Numbered from the stretch's first letter, positions 1-9,566 are shown. The stretch: 64,000 nt of DNA from Pantoea vagans (GCF_004792415.1 NZ_CP038853.1:3038001-3102000); one strand, 5' to 3'. Translations and numbers: made by a program. The notes: generated by a model not told the origin, from the sequence alone.

Positions 1-609
1 CAGCGCCCGGGTCTCGCTCTCAATCTGTTCCTGCTTCAGGACATGCTCAAGCTGCTGACGGATTTGATCAACATCCAGCGCTTTGAGGTGGAACTGCAGG
101 CAGCGCGAAAGAATGGTCACTGGCAGTTTCTGCGGATCGGTGGTCGCCAGCAGGAATTTAACGTGTGAAGGTGGTTCTTCCAGCGTCTTTAACAGCGCAT
201 TGAAGCTGTGACGCGACAGCATGTGTACTTCATCGATCAGATAGACTTTGAAGCGGCCACGCGCCGGGGCGTACTGCACGTTGTCGAGCAGATCGCGGGT
301 GTCTTCAACTTTGGTGCGTGAGGCGGCGTCAATCTCAATCAGATCGACAAAGCGGCCCTGCTCAATTTCACGGCAGTTATCACACTGACCACAGGGCGTG
401 GCGGTGATGCCGGTTTCGCAGTTAAGGCCTTTGGCCAGCAGACGCGCAATGGTGGTTTTCCCTACGCCGCGGGTGCCGGAGAAGAGATAAGCATGATGGA
501 TGCGTCCCAGAGACAATCCATTCGCCAGCGCCGTCAGAACATGTTCCTGACCGACAACATCAGCAAAAGCCTGGGGACGCCATTTTCGCGCAAGTACCTG
601 ATAGCTCAT
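1..609 (-). CDS. dnaX: DNA polymerase III subunit tau/gamma, N-terminal part (partial)
   Basis: This is the N-terminal 203 codons of the clamp-loader ATPase of DNA polymerase III; the rest lies beyond the left edge. Reading leftward from ATG at 609, the protein begins MSYQVLARKWRPQAF, as in enterobacterial DnaX. A Walker A motif GTRGVGKTT follows at about residue 45, then a zinc module with CGQCDNC, a Walker B-type LIDEVHML and a sensor-1-like LLATTDP. Only the AAA+ ATPase core is present. The programmed frameshift site that yields gamma in E. coli would lie outside the window, so its presence cannot be judged. apt lies upstream on the same strand, 158 bp away. Confidence 0.96.
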   Translation of the reverse strand, partial: MSYQVLARKWRPQAFADVVGQEHVLTALANGLSLGRIHHAYLFSGTRGVGKTTIARLLAKGLNCETGITATPCGQCDNCREIEQGRFVDLIEIDAASRTKVEDTRDLLDNVQYAPARGRFKVYLIDEVHMLSRHSFNALLKTLEEPPSHVKFLLATTDPQKLPVTILSRCLQFHLKALDVDQIRQQLEHVLKQEQIESETRAL

Positions 610-767
610 GTGGAGTTCGACGAAGTTGGATGGAAAGATGAGCGCAGACGCTCTGCAACCCCTGTATAAGATTGCAGTAGTCTATCAGCTACGCTTTTGG
701 CTGGCACTCGTTATCTTGACGCCGGAGGCGTGACGGCCTCGCCGGGTGGCGAGACCGAAAGCGTGGC

Positions 768-1319
768 TTAGTGACCGGGGAATTTGACCAGGCTGTAGCT
801 CTCAACGCCCAGGGCATTGAGACGCGATTCACCGGCCAGATCGAACAGGTTAATAATGAAGGCTGCGTCTTTCACTTCACCGCCAGCACGGCGAATCAGT
901 TTAACGGTCGCTTCAATGGTGCCACCGGTCGCCAGCAGATCGTCAACCACCAGCACCAGATCGCCTGGCTGGATGGCATCTTTGTGCAATTCCAGCTTAT
1001 CGGTGCCGTATTCCAACTCATAGGATTCGCTGTAAACCTCACGCGGCAGTTTGCCAGGCTTACGAACCGGAACAAAACCGACACCAAGACCTAATGCCAC
1101 GGGTGCACCAAACAGAAAACCGCGCGCTTCCGTACCCACCACTTTGGTGATGCCTTTATTACGGTAACGCTCAACCAGCAGCGCAATCGACGCGGCGTAG
1201 GCTTTCGGATTTTCCAGCAGGCTGGTGACATCGCGGAACAGGATGCCTGGCTTAGGATAATCGGGGATACTTTTAATGCTGTTTTTAATGAATTCAAGCT
1301 GCTGCGCAGTGTCGGTCAT
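768..1319 (-). CDS. apt: Adenine phosphoribosyltransferase
   Basis: Apt converts adenine and PRPP to AMP in purine salvage in the cytoplasm. The 183-residue product has the E. coli length if translation starts at ATG 1319 ([10 protein letters not shown]). An in-frame ATG 14 codons upstream (1361) would add an unconserved extension and was rejected. The PRPP-binding signature [13 protein letters not shown] is near residue 125, and the flexible loop region KPGKLPREV and the family C-terminus SLVKFPGH are intact. It lies between ybaN and dnaX on the same strand, as in E. coli. Confidence 0.97.
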   Translation of the reverse strand: MTDTAQQLEFIKNSIKSIPDYPKPGILFRDVTSLLENPKAYAASIALLVERYRNKGITKVVGTEARGFLFGAPVALGLGVGFVPVRKPGKLPREVYSESYELEYGTDKLELHKDAIQPGDLVLVVDDLLATGGTIEATVKLIRRAGGEVKDAAFIINLFDLAGESRLNALGVESYSLVKFPGH

Positions 1320-1463
1320 AATGATACGCCTGGTAAAAAATTCTGTTTCGCGCAGCTTCAAAAGCGCTAATACCTGGTAAAAGGCTCAGCGGAAGTTAAT
1401 TCACAAAGGGAAGCCACGCACGAAGACGCCCAAATCTAAGCAAATGACCGGCTAAATGCAACT

Positions 1464-1853
1464 TTATCGCGGCGGCGGCGGTGCGTCCGCTGTTTCTGCC
1501 ACCACCGGAATACGCCACATAAACAGCAGCAGCGCCGCCAGCATGATCAGCAGCATGATGCGAACCCAGAGCTGATGCACCAGAAAAAGTGAGAGACTAA
1601 AGGTGGCGACAATCAGGCAGATAGCGCGCATTTTGGCACCCGGCGGCATGGCGCGATGCTGTTGCCAGTGACGCAGATAGCGGCCAAACGGCGATTTCCA
1701 CAGCAGCCAGTGATGGAAGCGCGGCGATGAACGGGCAAAACACCAGGCCGCCAGCAGCATGAATGGCGTGGTGGGTAATAAAGGTAATACAATGCCCAGC
1801 GTCCCCAGCACAATCGCCAGCCAGCCGAGGGTTAATAACAGAATGCGTTGCAT
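1464..1853 (-). CDS. ybaN: DUF454 inner membrane protein YbaN
   Basis: A 129-residue integral membrane protein of the DUF454 (YbaN) family, whose biochemical role is not established. It starts with a hydrophobic helix followed by the family motif LGIVLPLLPTTPFMLLA. A basic loop (about residues 44-75) follows, with the SPRFHHWL and GRYLRHW stretches typical of the family. Two more hydrophobic segments come next, then a proline-rich tail ending PPPPR. It is transcribed away from priC, whose start lies 57 bp from this start, and toward apt. Confidence 0.93.
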   Translation of the reverse strand: MQRILLLTLGWLAIVLGTLGIVLPLLPTTPFMLLAAWCFARSSPRFHHWLLWKSPFGRYLRHWQQHRAMPPGAKMRAICLIVATFSLSLFLVHQLWVRIMLLIMLAALLLFMWRIPVVAETADAPPPPR

Positions 1854-1910
1854 GAATCTTGCCCAGCTCTTTCCTCATCAGCGTACGTTAGCACAACTCA
1901 GGGCCAGACG

Positions 1911-2441
1911 ATGAGTGCGATCGCTGTACAACAGCGCCTGCACCAGCTCCTTATTGCCCTGCGTCAGGAGATTGCCCGCCATCCCGATGGCGTTTGCCGT
2001 CTGCCACGTTTTGATACTCAGCTATTCCAGACCAAAGGTACGAGACTGGCAGATTATCTGCAGGAGGTGGAACAGAACTTCGCCCGATTATGCGACGTTA
2101 ACCATGACCTTGCCCGCAGTGCCTGGCTGGCTGAACGCCTGGTCGATCAGATTGCCGCCCTGCAACGCGAGGCGAGTACCCAACAGTTGCGTATCCGACG
2201 CGAACAGCCAGTAAAGAACCCACGCGCGACTAAATATCAGGAGTACCGTGAATTTGAACGGCGTTTACTGGCGATGATCGATCAGCGTGAGCAGCGGCTG
2301 GCACTGGCTGAAACCCTGGCGGTACAGCATCAGCTGAAGCAGGATCTGGAAACGCTGGAGGGACGACTGGCACGCTGTCGACAGGCGATTCGCTCGGTTG
2401 AGTGGGCCTCGTCATTGCGCGGCAGTGAAGACGGCGAATAA
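1911..2441 (+). CDS. priC: Primosomal replication protein PriC (N'')
   Basis: PriC takes part in PriA-independent reloading of DnaB at stalled forks. The 176-residue product aligns with E. coli PriC in its landmarks: a RFDTQLFQT-like stretch (PRFDTQLFQTKG), WLAERLVDQIAAL in the middle, a YQEYREFERRL segment and a coiled C-terminal RLARCRQAI. ATG 1911 (MSAIAVQQ) was chosen because the open frame upstream to 1848 is unconserved and overlaps the ybaN start region. The protein is rich in Arg and Gln, as is the family. Divergent from ybaN; a small membrane-protein gene follows 57 bp later. Confidence 0.93.
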   Translation: MSAIAVQQRLHQLLIALRQEIARHPDGVCRLPRFDTQLFQTKGTRLADYLQEVEQNFARLCDVNHDLARSAWLAERLVDQIAALQREASTQQLRIRREQPVKNPRATKYQEYREFERRLLAMIDQREQRLALAETLAVQHQLKQDLETLEGRLARCRQAIRSVEWASSLRGSEDGE

Positions 2442-2498
2442 AGCGCAGCGTGATAAAAGCGCTTCTATACTGGGTGTAATTCTGCGTGGAGAAGAACC

Positions 2499-2744
2499 AT
2501 GGGTTTACTGACCTGGCTGCTATGCGGGCTGCTGCTGGGATTGCTGAAGCGTCTGCTGATGCCGGGACGCCCCGGCGGCCTGATGGCGACCCTGACGCTG
2601 TCGATGATCGGCGCACTGATTGGCGGCTATATCGCCACCTATTTTGAACTGGGCTCGCTGGCGACGTTGCATGCTGGCGCGCTGGGCATGGCGATTCTCG
2701 GCGCAGTGCTGATGCTGCTGGTCGCGGCCCGCTTACGTATTTAG
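2499..2744 (+). CDS. Small GlsB/YeaQ/YmgE-family membrane protein
   Basis: An 81-residue, strongly hydrophobic protein resembling the YeaQ/YmgE/GlsB family in length and layout. It has an N-terminal helix [16 protein letters not shown], a short polar turn with MPGRPGG (the family's MPG-x-GG turn), a glycine-rich second helix [12 protein letters not shown] and a third helix near the end. The family is often labelled transglycosylase-associated, without a proven activity. A good ribosome site (GGAG) lies 8 bp before ATG. rsmS starts 8 bp after the stop, so the two are probably co-transcribed. E. coli has no such gene here, so this is a lineage-specific insertion or rearrangement. Confidence 0.85.
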   Translation: MGLLTWLLCGLLLGLLKRLLMPGRPGGLMATLTLSMIGALIGGYIATYFELGSLATLHAGALGMAILGAVLMLLVAARLRI

Positions 2745-2752
2745 GAGAAAAG

Positions 2753-2905
2753 ATGTCACTGGAAAACGCCCCTGACGACGTCAAACTGGCAGTGGATTTG
2801 ATCCAGCTTCTGGAAGAGCATCAACTGCCGGTTGAAACGGTGCTTTCAGCGCTGGCCATGGTGCAACGCGATTTCGAGAACAAGCGCGATGGGCAGCCTG
2901 CTTAG
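2753..2905 (+). CDS. rsmS: Small regulatory protein RsmS (YbaM, DUF2496)
   Basis: A 50-residue cytoplasmic protein nearly identical at its N-terminus to E. coli YbaM ([17 protein letters not shown]), followed by the family pattern [24 protein letters not shown]. Work in Pectobacterium named it RsmS for an effect on secondary metabolism; its molecular mechanism is unclear. A TAGGAGAAA ribosome site precedes ATG 2753. Its stop codon overlaps the stop of the convergent acrR gene by three bases, so transcription of the two ends is likely to interfere unless it is terminated inside the genes. Confidence 0.92.
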   Translation: MSLENAPDDVKLAVDLIQLLEEHQLPVETVLSALAMVQRDFENKRDGQPA

Positions 2906-3540
2906 CGCTGAGCAGTCAGCGTCGGACTAAGACGCAGCATATCAATAAAGGCATTGACCAGCGTTGGCGCGTCAGCGGCTAAATCAAAACTTTCGGGCGC
3001 AAACAGCCAGCTTTCCATCATGCCATTAACGTAACCACGCAGGATAAGTGCGGCCTGACGCGTACTGAGACTGCCCGGAAGTTGTCCGGCTTCAATGCAC
3101 TGACGCAGAACATCTTCTATTTTGTCGTAGCACTCCAGCAGCAGGCTTTGTTGAATATTTTTCAGCGCCGACATTTCGCCCACAAATTCACATTTATGGA
3201 AAATGATCTCCATCAAAGCGCGGCGCTGCGGATCCTTTGCTGTTGCATCAAAGATATAGACCAGCATTGCGCGCAACACAGAGAGTGGATCGCCAGGGTA
3301 TTTTGTCTGATACTCAAGTTCCACATCGTCCAGACCAGCATCACAACGAAGCCATATTTCATGTAATACATCGGCTTTATTTTTGAAGTGCCAGTAGATA
3401 GCCCCACGCGTGACACTGGCGGCTGTGGCAATCTCTGCAAGAGAAGTGGCTGAGACGCCCTGCTGCGAAAACAGAACAATGGCGGCATCAAGAATTTGAT
3501 GTCGCGTTTCAAGTGCTTGCGCTTTGGTTTTTCGTGCCAT
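2902..3540 (-). CDS. acrR: TetR-family repressor of acrAB
   Basis: AcrR is the local repressor of the acrAB efflux operon, released by binding of diverse drugs. The 212-residue product begins [17 protein letters not shown]. It has the TetR helix-turn-helix at about residues 28-50 ([24 protein letters not shown]) and the family's ligand domain with [13 protein letters not shown] and [18 protein letters not shown]. It is divergent from acrA across a 142-bp control region carrying the conserved palindromic operator at 3570-3593, so autoregulation is expected. There is no truncation or frameshift of the sort that causes efflux derepression. Confidence 0.97.
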   Translation of the reverse strand: MARKTKAQALETRHQILDAAIVLFSQQGVSATSLAEIATAASVTRGAIYWHFKNKADVLHEIWLRCDAGLDDVELEYQTKYPGDPLSVLRAMLVYIFDATAKDPQRRALMEIIFHKCEFVGEMSALKNIQQSLLLECYDKIEDVLRQCIEAGQLPGSLSTRQAALILRGYVNGMMESWLFAPESFDLAADAPTLVNAFIDMLRLSPTLTAQR

Positions 3541-3569
3541 AGGGGGCTTTTTTTACAAACAGGTAAGTT

Positions 3570-3593
3570 TACATACATTTGTGAATGTATGTA
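3570..3593. promoter_or_regulatory. AcrR operator palindrome
   Basis: A 24-bp inverted repeat with half-sites TACATACATT and AATGTATGTA around TGTG lies between acrR and acrA. As I recall the E. coli AcrR operator, it matches base for base. A TTGACA hexamer at 3613-3618 could be the acrA -35 element, but a convincing -10 was not seen. Confidence 0.9.
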
Positions 3594-3682
3594 CCATAGC
3601 ATGACCTGCGACTTGACACAGCAATGGGTTTTTCAGTTTGTGATCCATTGACCAATTGATATCGGACACTAGAGGTTTATTT

Positions 3683-4876
3683 ATGAATAAAATCAGAGGA
3701 TTATCGCCTCTGGCGGCCGTCCTGATGCTATCAGGCAGCTTTTTGTTAACAGGATGTGACAACAATAAATCCGAACAAGCCGCCCAGCAACCGCCAGCAG
3801 TGGGTGTTGTGACACTTAAAACTGAACCCCTGAAAATTTCGACTGAATTACCTGGCCGCACCTCAGCATATCGTGTGGCTGAAGTCCGTCCGCAGGTTTC
3901 CGGTATCATTCTGAAGCGTAACTTCATTGAAGGCAGCGATGTCAAAGCAGGTCAGTCTCTTTATCAGATCGATCCGGCGACTTATCAGGCCGCTTACGAC
4001 AGCGCTAAAGGCGATTTGACTCAGGCTCAGGCGAATGCACGCATCGCTCAGCTGACCGTCAAGCGCTATAAACCGCTGCTCGGCACCAAATATATCAGTC
4101 AGCAGGATTATGACACCGCCGTTGCCACTGCCGCGCAGAACGATGCTGCCGTGCAGGTGGCAAAAGCCAATGTTGAAACGGCCCGTATTAACCTGGCATA
4201 TACCAAAGTGACCTCGCCTATCAGTGGCCGCATCGGTAAATCCTCTGTTACCGAAGGTGCACTGGTACAAAGCGCACAAACCACCGCGCTGGCTACCGTG
4301 CAGCAGCTTGATCCCATGTATGTCGACGTGACCCAGTCGAGCGAAGATTTCATGCGCTTACGTTCAGAACTGGAATCGGGTCAGCTGAAGCAGAACGATG
4401 GCAAAGCCAACGTGACGCTGCTGATGCAGAACGGCAGCAGCTATGCACAGACCGGTACGCTGGAGTTCTCTGACGTGACCGTTGATGAAACCACCGGCTC
4501 CATCACCCTGCGCGCCATTGTCCCGAACCCGAACCACACGCTGTTACCGGGCATGTTTGTTCGTGCGCGTCTGGATGAGGGGATCAACCCGAATGCAATG
4601 CTGGTGCCGCAACAGGCTGTCACCCGCACGCCAACGGGTCAGGCAACCGTGATGGTTGTGGGTGCAGATAACAAAGTCGAATCACGTCAGGTCACCACCT
4701 CTCAGGCGATCGGTGACAAGTGGTTAGTGACCGACGGCGTTAAAGCAGGCGAACGTGTGATCAGCACCGGTCTGCAGCGTGCCAAGCCAGGCGCACAGGT
4801 TACTCCACAAGAAGTCTCAGACGATGCGAAAGCGGCACCCGATTCAAAGCCGCAGTCTGACAAGTCATCGTCATAA
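3683..4876 (+). CDS. acrA: Multidrug efflux periplasmic adaptor AcrA
   Basis: AcrA is the lipid-anchored membrane-fusion subunit that joins AcrB to TolC in tripartite efflux. The 397-residue product has a lipoprotein signal with lipobox LLTGC (Cys25). A lipoyl half-motif region (RTSAYRVAEVRPQVSGIILKR) follows, then an alpha-helical hairpin at about 100-170 and the second lipoyl half VTSPISGRIGKS. Beta-barrel and membrane-proximal domains end in a hydrophilic tail. ATG 3683 (MNKIRGLSP) matches the E. coli N-terminus; an upstream in-frame ATG at 3656 was rejected. acrB follows after 16 bp. Confidence 0.98.
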   Translation: MNKIRGLSPLAAVLMLSGSFLLTGCDNNKSEQAAQQPPAVGVVTLKTEPLKISTELPGRTSAYRVAEVRPQVSGIILKRNFIEGSDVKAGQSLYQIDPATYQAAYDSAKGDLTQAQANARIAQLTVKRYKPLLGTKYISQQDYDTAVATAAQNDAAVQVAKANVETARINLAYTKVTSPISGRIGKSSVTEGALVQSAQTTALATVQQLDPMYVDVTQSSEDFMRLRSELESGQLKQNDGKANVTLLMQNGSSYAQTGTLEFSDVTVDETTGSITLRAIVPNPNHTLLPGMFVRARLDEGINPNAMLVPQQAVTRTPTGQATVMVVGADNKVESRQVTTSQAIGDKWLVTDGVKAGERVISTGLQRAKPGAQVTPQEVSDDAKAAPDSKPQSDKSSS

Positions 4877-4892
4877 CAGGAGCCGTTGATTC

Positions 4893-7800
4893 ATGGCTAA
4901 GTTCTTTATCGATCGCCCCATCTTTGCGTGGGTGCTCGCCATCATCATCATGCTGGTCGGTGCGCTATCGATTCTCAAACTTCCGATCGAGCAATATCCT
5001 AATGTTGCGCCGCCGGCGATTGAGATTCAGGCAACCTACCCTGGTGCGGATGCAAAAACGCTGCAGGACTCGGTGACGCAGGTCATTGAGCAGAACATGA
5101 ACGGTATCGATGGACTGATGTATATGTCCTCGAGCAGCGACTCATCCGGTACGCTGACCCTGACTATCTCCTTTGAGTCAGGAACAGATGCGGATATCGC
5201 GCAGGTTCAGGTGCAGAACAAACTGCAGCTGGCGACGCCGCTGCTGCCGCAGGAAGTGCAGCAACAGGGGATTCAGGTTAAAAAATCCTCCAGCAGCTTC
5301 CTGATGGTTGCGGGCTTCATCAGCGACGATGACAATATGACGCAGAATGATATTTCTGATTTCATTTCATCGTCCATCAAAGATCCTATCAGCCGTACCA
5401 AAGGCGTGGGTGATACCCAGGTATTTGGTGCGCAGTACGCGATGCGTATCTGGATGGATCCGCACAAGCTGAACAACTACAACCTGACACCGGTCGATGT
5501 GATCAGCGCGCTGAACACTCAGAACACCCAGGTCGCTGCCGGTCAGTTGGGCGGTACGCCTCCGGTTCCGGGTCAGCAGCTTAACGCCTCCATCATTGCG
5601 CAAACCCGTCTGACCTCAACGGATGAGTTCGGTAAAATTCTGCTCAAAGTGAACGAGGATGGTTCTCAGGTTCGTCTGCGTGATGTGGCCAGAATTGAGC
5701 TTGGTGCAGAAAACTACGAGATCGTTGCCCGTTATAACGGTAAGCCTGCATCCGGTATCGGTATCAAGCTGGCCACCGGTGCGAATGCGCTGGATACCGC
5801 CAATGCGGTAAAAGCCGAGCTGGCCAAACTGCAGCCAACGTTCCCGGCCGGGTTAAAAGTAGTTTATCCGTATGACACCACCCCGTTCGTTAAGATCTCG
5901 ATTTTCGAAGTAGTGAAAACGCTGATCGAAGCGATTGTGCTGGTGTTCCTGGTCATGTACCTGTTCCTGCAAAACTTCCGCGCCACGCTGATTCCTACCA
6001 TCGCCGTACCTGTGGTATTGCTGGGTACGTTTGCCGTTATCAGCGCGTTTGGTTATTCGATAAATACCCTGACGATGTTCGGGATGGTGCTGGCCATCGG
6101 CTTGCTGGTGGATGATGCCATCGTGGTGGTCGAGAACGTCGAGCGCGTCATGGCGGAAGAAGGATTGCCGCCAAAAGAAGCGACCAAGCGTTCCATGGAG
6201 CAGATTCAGGGCGCGCTGGTCGGTATCGCGCTGGTGCTGGCCGCCGTATTTATTCCGATGGCGTTCTTTGGTGGGTCGACAGGCGTTATTTATCGTCAGT
6301 TCTCAATCACTATCGTTTCAGCGATGGCACTGTCGGTGCTGGTCGCCTTTATTCTGACGCCGGCACTCTGTGCCACCATGCTGAAGCCGGTTAAAAAAGG
6401 CGAGCACGGTAAAACCACCGGTTTCTTCGGCTGGTTCAACCGCATGTTCGACAAAAGCACCCACCACTATGTCGACAGCGTCGGTCACATGATCCGCAGT
6501 ACGGGTCGCTATATGGTGATCTACCTGCTGATCGTGGTCGGTATGGCGTTTCTGTTTATGCGACTGCCCTCTTCATTCTTACCGGAAGAGGATCAGGGTC
6601 TGCTGCTCGCTCAGGCACAGCTGCCAGCGGGTGCTACTCAGGAACGTACCCAGAAAGTGCTGGATCAGGTGACGGATTACTTCCTGACCCAAGAGAAAGA
6701 TACGGTTAAATCCGTGTTCACCGTTAACGGCTTCGGCTTTGCTGGTCGTGGACAGAACACCGGTATCGCCTTTGTCAGTCTTAAGCCATGGGATGAGCGT
6801 GCCGGTAGCGACATGAAAGTTCCGGCGATTGCTGGCCGTGCCATGCAGGCGCTGGGCGCGATCAAAGATGCGATGGTCATCCCGTTCAACCTGCCCGCAA
6901 TTATCGAGCTGGGTAACGCGACCGGCTTTGACTTTGAGCTGATCGATCAGAACAACCTCGGCCACGATAAGCTGACGGAAGCACGTAATCAGCTGTTCGG
7001 TATGATTGCGCAGCATCCTGATACGCTGGTGGGTGTTCGCCCTAACGGGATGGAAGATACACCGCAGTACAAACTGACTATCGATCAGGAAAAAGCGCAG
7101 GCGCTGGGCGTATCACTGAGTGATATCAATACCACGCTGGCAGCCTCCTGGGGCGGCTCCTACGTAAACGACTTTATCGACCGCGGTCGTGTGAAGAAAG
7201 TTTACGTCATGGGTAATGCGGACTCCCGTATGCTGCCGGACGACATTGGTAAATGGTACGTGCGTAACAGCAGTGGAACCATGGTGCCCTTCTCTGCCTT
7301 CTCGTCAGCGAAGTGGCAATATGGTTCACCGCGTCTTGAGCGCTACAACGGTCTGCCAGCCATGGAAATTCTGGGCCAGGCCGCACCAGGCAAAAGTTCC
7401 GGTGCAGCAATGGACCTGATGGAAGAGCTGGCGGCGAAGCTGCCTGCGGGCATCGGCTATGACTGGACCGGTATGTCCTATCAGGAACGTCTGTCAGGCA
7501 ACCAGGCACCTGCGCTCTATGCCATCTCGCTGATTGTGGTCTTCCTGTGCCTTGCCGCACTGTACGAGAGCTGGTCGATTCCATTCTCGGTCATGCTGGT
7601 TGTTCCACTCGGGGTTATCGGTGCGCTGATCTTTACCACGTTGCGTGGCCTGAGTAACGACGTCTACTTCGTGGTGGGGTTACTGACAACCATCGGCCTC
7701 TCGACCAAGAACGCCATCCTTATCGTCGAATTTGCCAAGGATTTGATGGATAAAGAGGGTAAAGGGCTGATTGAAGCAGCGCTGGAAGCCTGTCGTATGC

Positions 7801-8048
7801 GTCTGCGTCCTATCCTGATGACCTCACTGGCGTTTATTCTCGGGGTACTGCCGCTGGCGATCAGTACGGGTGCTGGCTCCGGTTCACAAAACGCCGTAGG
7901 TACTGGCGTTATCGGGGGCATGGTCACCGCGACCATACTGGCGATCTTCTTCGTTCCTGTGTTCTTTGTGGTGGTACGCCGCCGCTTTGGCAAGAAAAAA
8001 GACGAATCAGCGAACAGTCATCCGGTTGAGCACAACCAGACCCACTAA
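4893..8048 (+). CDS. acrB: Multidrug efflux RND transporter AcrB
   Basis: AcrB is the proton-driven inner-membrane pump of AcrAB-TolC. At 1051 residues it is two longer than E. coli AcrB. It starts [16 protein letters not shown], and the proton-relay aspartate pair sits in [18 protein letters not shown] at about 407-408. The two large periplasmic loops and the C-terminal repeat ([18 protein letters not shown], containing the conserved Lys near 940) are intact. An AGGAG ribosome site lies 10 bp before ATG. A strong terminator follows at 8064-8087, so acrAB is a two-gene operon. Confidence 0.98.
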   Translation: MAKFFIDRPIFAWVLAIIIMLVGALSILKLPIEQYPNVAPPAIEIQATYPGADAKTLQDSVTQVIEQNMNGIDGLMYMSSSSDSSGTLTLTISFESGTDADIAQVQVQNKLQLATPLLPQEVQQQGIQVKKSSSSFLMVAGFISDDDNMTQNDISDFISSSIKDPISRTKGVGDTQVFGAQYAMRIWMDPHKLNNYNLTPVDVISALNTQNTQVAAGQLGGTPPVPGQQLNASIIAQTRLTSTDEFGKILLKVNEDGSQVRLRDVARIELGAENYEIVARYNGKPASGIGIKLATGANALDTANAVKAELAKLQPTFPAGLKVVYPYDTTPFVKISIFEVVKTLIEAIVLVFLVMYLFLQNFRATLIPTIAVPVVLLGTFAVISAFGYSINTLTMFGMVLAIGLLVDDAIVVVENVERVMAEEGLPPKEATKRSMEQIQGALVGIALVLAAVFIPMAFFGGSTGVIYRQFSITIVSAMALSVLVAFILTPALCATMLKPVKKGEHGKTTGFFGWFNRMFDKSTHHYVDSVGHMIRSTGRYMVIYLLIVVGMAFLFMRLPSSFLPEEDQGLLLAQAQLPAGATQERTQKVLDQVTDYFLTQEKDTVKSVFTVNGFGFAGRGQNTGIAFVSLKPWDERAGSDMKVPAIAGRAMQALGAIKDAMVIPFNLPAIIELGNATGFDFELIDQNNLGHDKLTEARNQLFGMIAQHPDTLVGVRPNGMEDTPQYKLTIDQEKAQALGVSLSDINTTLAASWGGSYVNDFIDRGRVKKVYVMGNADSRMLPDDIGKWYVRNSSGTMVPFSAFSSAKWQYGSPRLERYNGLPAMEILGQAAPGKSSGAAMDLMEELAAKLPAGIGYDWTGMSYQERLSGNQAPALYAISLIVVFLCLAALYESWSIPFSVMLVVPLGVIGALIFTTLRGLSNDVYFVVGLLTTIGLSTKNAILIVEFAKDLMDKEGKGLIEAALEACRMRLRPILMTSLAFILGVLPLAISTGAGSGSQNAVGTGVIGGMVTATILAIFFVPVFFVVVRRRFGKKKDESANSHPVEHNQTH

Positions 8049-8063
8049 GCTGTAAATCATCTG

Positions 8064-8087
8064 AGGCCGCGCAAGCGGCCTTTTTTT
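8064..8087 (+). terminator. Rho-independent terminator of acrAB
   Basis: A 7-bp stem AGGCCGC/GCGGCCT with a GCAA loop is followed by seven T residues, 16 bp after the acrB stop. Confidence 0.9.
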
Positions 8088-8181
8088 ATGCCTGCGATTC
8101 TGCCTCTGCCCTTCTCCCTTCCTGACACTTCACGCGAGCTGACGTTCTGGCAGTTGCAATCCTGAACGGTGCGGCGCATAA

Positions 8182-8202
8182 TAATGTTATATTATAACAT
8201 TA
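8182..8202. promoter_or_regulatory. Zur-type operator upstream of rpmE2
   Basis: A perfect 21-bp palindrome with half-sites TAATGTTATA and TATAACATTA around a central T ends 14 bp before the rpmE2 start. It matches the enterobacterial Zur consensus core TGTTATA-N-TATAACA. A/T hexamers that could serve as a -10 lie inside it, so Zur binding should occlude the promoter when zinc is sufficient. Confidence 0.9.
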
Positions 8203-8216
8203 CATAGGCGAGCATT

Positions 8217-8471
8217 ATGAAAGCAAATATTCATCCTCACTATCGTCACGTGGTCTTCCATGACACATCAGCTGACGTTTATTTCAAAATCGGTTCGACC
8301 ATCAAAACCGATCGCACCGTAGAGTTTGAAGGTGAAACGCTGCCCTACGTCACGCTGGATGTGTCGTCGGCCTCACACGTTTTCTATACCGGCAAACAGA
8401 AAGATTTTGCCAAAGAGGGCAGCACCGCGCGCTTTAATCAGCGTTTCGGGCGCTTTCTTGGCCGTAAATAA
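8217..8471 (+). CDS. rpmE2: Zinc-independent 50S ribosomal protein L31 (type B)
   Basis: An 84-residue homologue of E. coli YkgM, the alternative L31 made under zinc starvation so that the zinc-bearing L31 can be displaced and its zinc recycled. The sequence begins [18 protein letters not shown] and contains [10 protein letters not shown] and [10 protein letters not shown]. It has no cysteine at all, so it lacks the zinc-binding CxxC of ordinary L31. A perfect Zur palindrome lies directly upstream, and rpmJ2 follows 11 bp later; the two form a bicistronic zinc-starvation operon. Confidence 0.97.
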   Translation: MKANIHPHYRHVVFHDTSADVYFKIGSTIKTDRTVEFEGETLPYVTLDVSSASHVFYTGKQKDFAKEGSTARFNQRFGRFLGRK

Positions 8472-8482
8472 GGAAAAGATTC

Positions 8483-8623
8483 ATGCAGGTATTGAGTTCG
8501 CTGCGCTCAGCAAAAAATCGTCATCGGGATTGCAGGGTAGTACGCCGCAAGGGACGGATTTACGTGATCTGTAAAACGAATCCACGTTTTAAAGCCGTAC
8601 AGGGAAGGAAGAAAAAACGCTAG
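8483..8623 (+). CDS. rpmJ2: Alternative 50S ribosomal protein L36 (type B)
   Basis: A 46-residue homologue of E. coli YkgO, beginning [17 protein letters not shown] and ending AVQGRKKKR. Ordinary L36 binds zinc through three Cys and one His. This form keeps only Cys17 and Cys30 and has Phe in the NPRFK segment near the His position, in line with zinc independence. An AAGGA ribosome site precedes ATG 8483. It is translated just downstream of rpmE2 under the same Zur site. A terminator shared with the convergent ABC-transporter operon follows at 8641-8664. Confidence 0.95.
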   Translation: MQVLSSLRSAKNRHRDCRVVRRKGRIYVICKTNPRFKAVQGRKKKR

Positions 8624-8640
8624 TGTGTGTCGTGATGACT

Positions 8641-8664
8641 GGCCGGGCTTGCCCGGCCTTTTTT
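8641..8664 (+). terminator. Terminator after rpmE2-rpmJ2
   Basis: An 8-bp GC stem GGCCGGGC/GCCCGGCC with a two-base loop is followed by TTTTTT, between rpmJ2 and the convergent binding-protein gene ending at 8669. Confidence 0.9.
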
Positions 8665-8668
8665 ATGC

Positions 8669-9547
8669 TTAGCGCATGCTCTTAAGCATCGCATTCACGT
8701 TATGTTTAAAGGCCGCCTGATAAGTGGCTGCCGGTCCAGAGGCGGTGGACAACGCTTCCGGATAGAGCTCACCACCCGGCTCAGCGCCGGTGGCGCTGGC
8801 AATCTGTTTAACCAGGCGCGGGTCGGTCTGATTCTCGATGAAATAGCGATTAATATGCTGCTGCTTGAGTTGGGTGATTAAGCTACCCACGTCACTGGCA
8901 CTCGCTTCCGCTTCAGTAGAGAACCCTATTGGCGCAAGAAACGTCACGCCATAGCGCTGTCCAAAGTACCCAAACGCATCATGACTGGTCAGCACTTTCC
9001 GCTTGCCTGCAGGCACAGCATCAAAGGCCGTTTTTGCCCAGCTATCCAGCGCCTCCAGTTGCTGAATGTAATTCTGACCGCGCTGACGAATGGCCGCGGC
9101 ATCTTCAGGATCGGCTTTGACCAGCGCATTCATCACGTTCGTCGCGTAAATCACCCCGTTCTGCATACTGTTCCAGGCGTGCGGATCGGTAACGGTTTTG
9201 CCGTCCTCGTCCATGCTGCGGGTCGTAACGCCGGTGGAGGCGACAACCGGCTGGCCGCGATACCCCGAAGCGCTGACTAACCGATCCATCCACCCTTCCA
9301 GTCCCAGTCCACTGACAAACACCAGATCGGCCTTCGCCAGTGCCTGACTGTCCTGTGGCGTGGGTTCAAACGTATGAGGATCGCCATTCGGCCCTACCAG
9401 GCTTTTCACGTTGACATGGTCGCCGCCGACCTGCTTAACGATGTCTGCCAGCACGGTAAAGCTGGCCACCACATCCACTGTTTTTGCCATCGCAAAAGGC
9501 GTGGCAAACAGCGCCGCGAGCGCCAGGCTAACCGGTAATTTCTTCAT
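8669..9547 (-). CDS. Metal (probably zinc) ABC transporter substrate-binding protein
   Basis: A periplasmic binding protein of the cluster A-I (ZnuA/TroA/SitA) family, 292 residues. A Sec signal peptide ends near AMA-KTVDVV. Probable metal ligands lie in GDPHTFEPTP, TDPHAWNSMQN and SHDAFGYF, with the acidic ligand in ENQTDPRL. It lacks the long His-rich loop of classical ZnuA. ATG 9547 (MKKLPVSLAL) has AAGGGG upstream; a start 19 codons earlier was rejected. It is the last gene of a leftward operon after the permease (19 bp) and ATPase genes. The Zur-like box upstream of the operon favours zinc over manganese. Confidence 0.9.
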   Translation of the reverse strand: MKKLPVSLALAALFATPFAMAKTVDVVASFTVLADIVKQVGGDHVNVKSLVGPNGDPHTFEPTPQDSQALAKADLVFVSGLGLEGWMDRLVSASGYRGQPVVASTGVTTRSMDEDGKTVTDPHAWNSMQNGVIYATNVMNALVKADPEDAAAIRQRGQNYIQQLEALDSWAKTAFDAVPAGKRKVLTSHDAFGYFGQRYGVTFLAPIGFSTEAEASASDVGSLITQLKQQHINRYFIENQTDPRLVKQIASATGAEPGGELYPEALSTASGPAATYQAAFKHNVNAMLKSMR

Positions 9548-9566
9548 AGATAGATACCCCTTAAGA

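Noticed and set aside
718..753. Two small hairpins between dnaX and apt
   Set aside because: Stems of 5-6 bp without T-runs; too weak to call a terminator or a REP unit.
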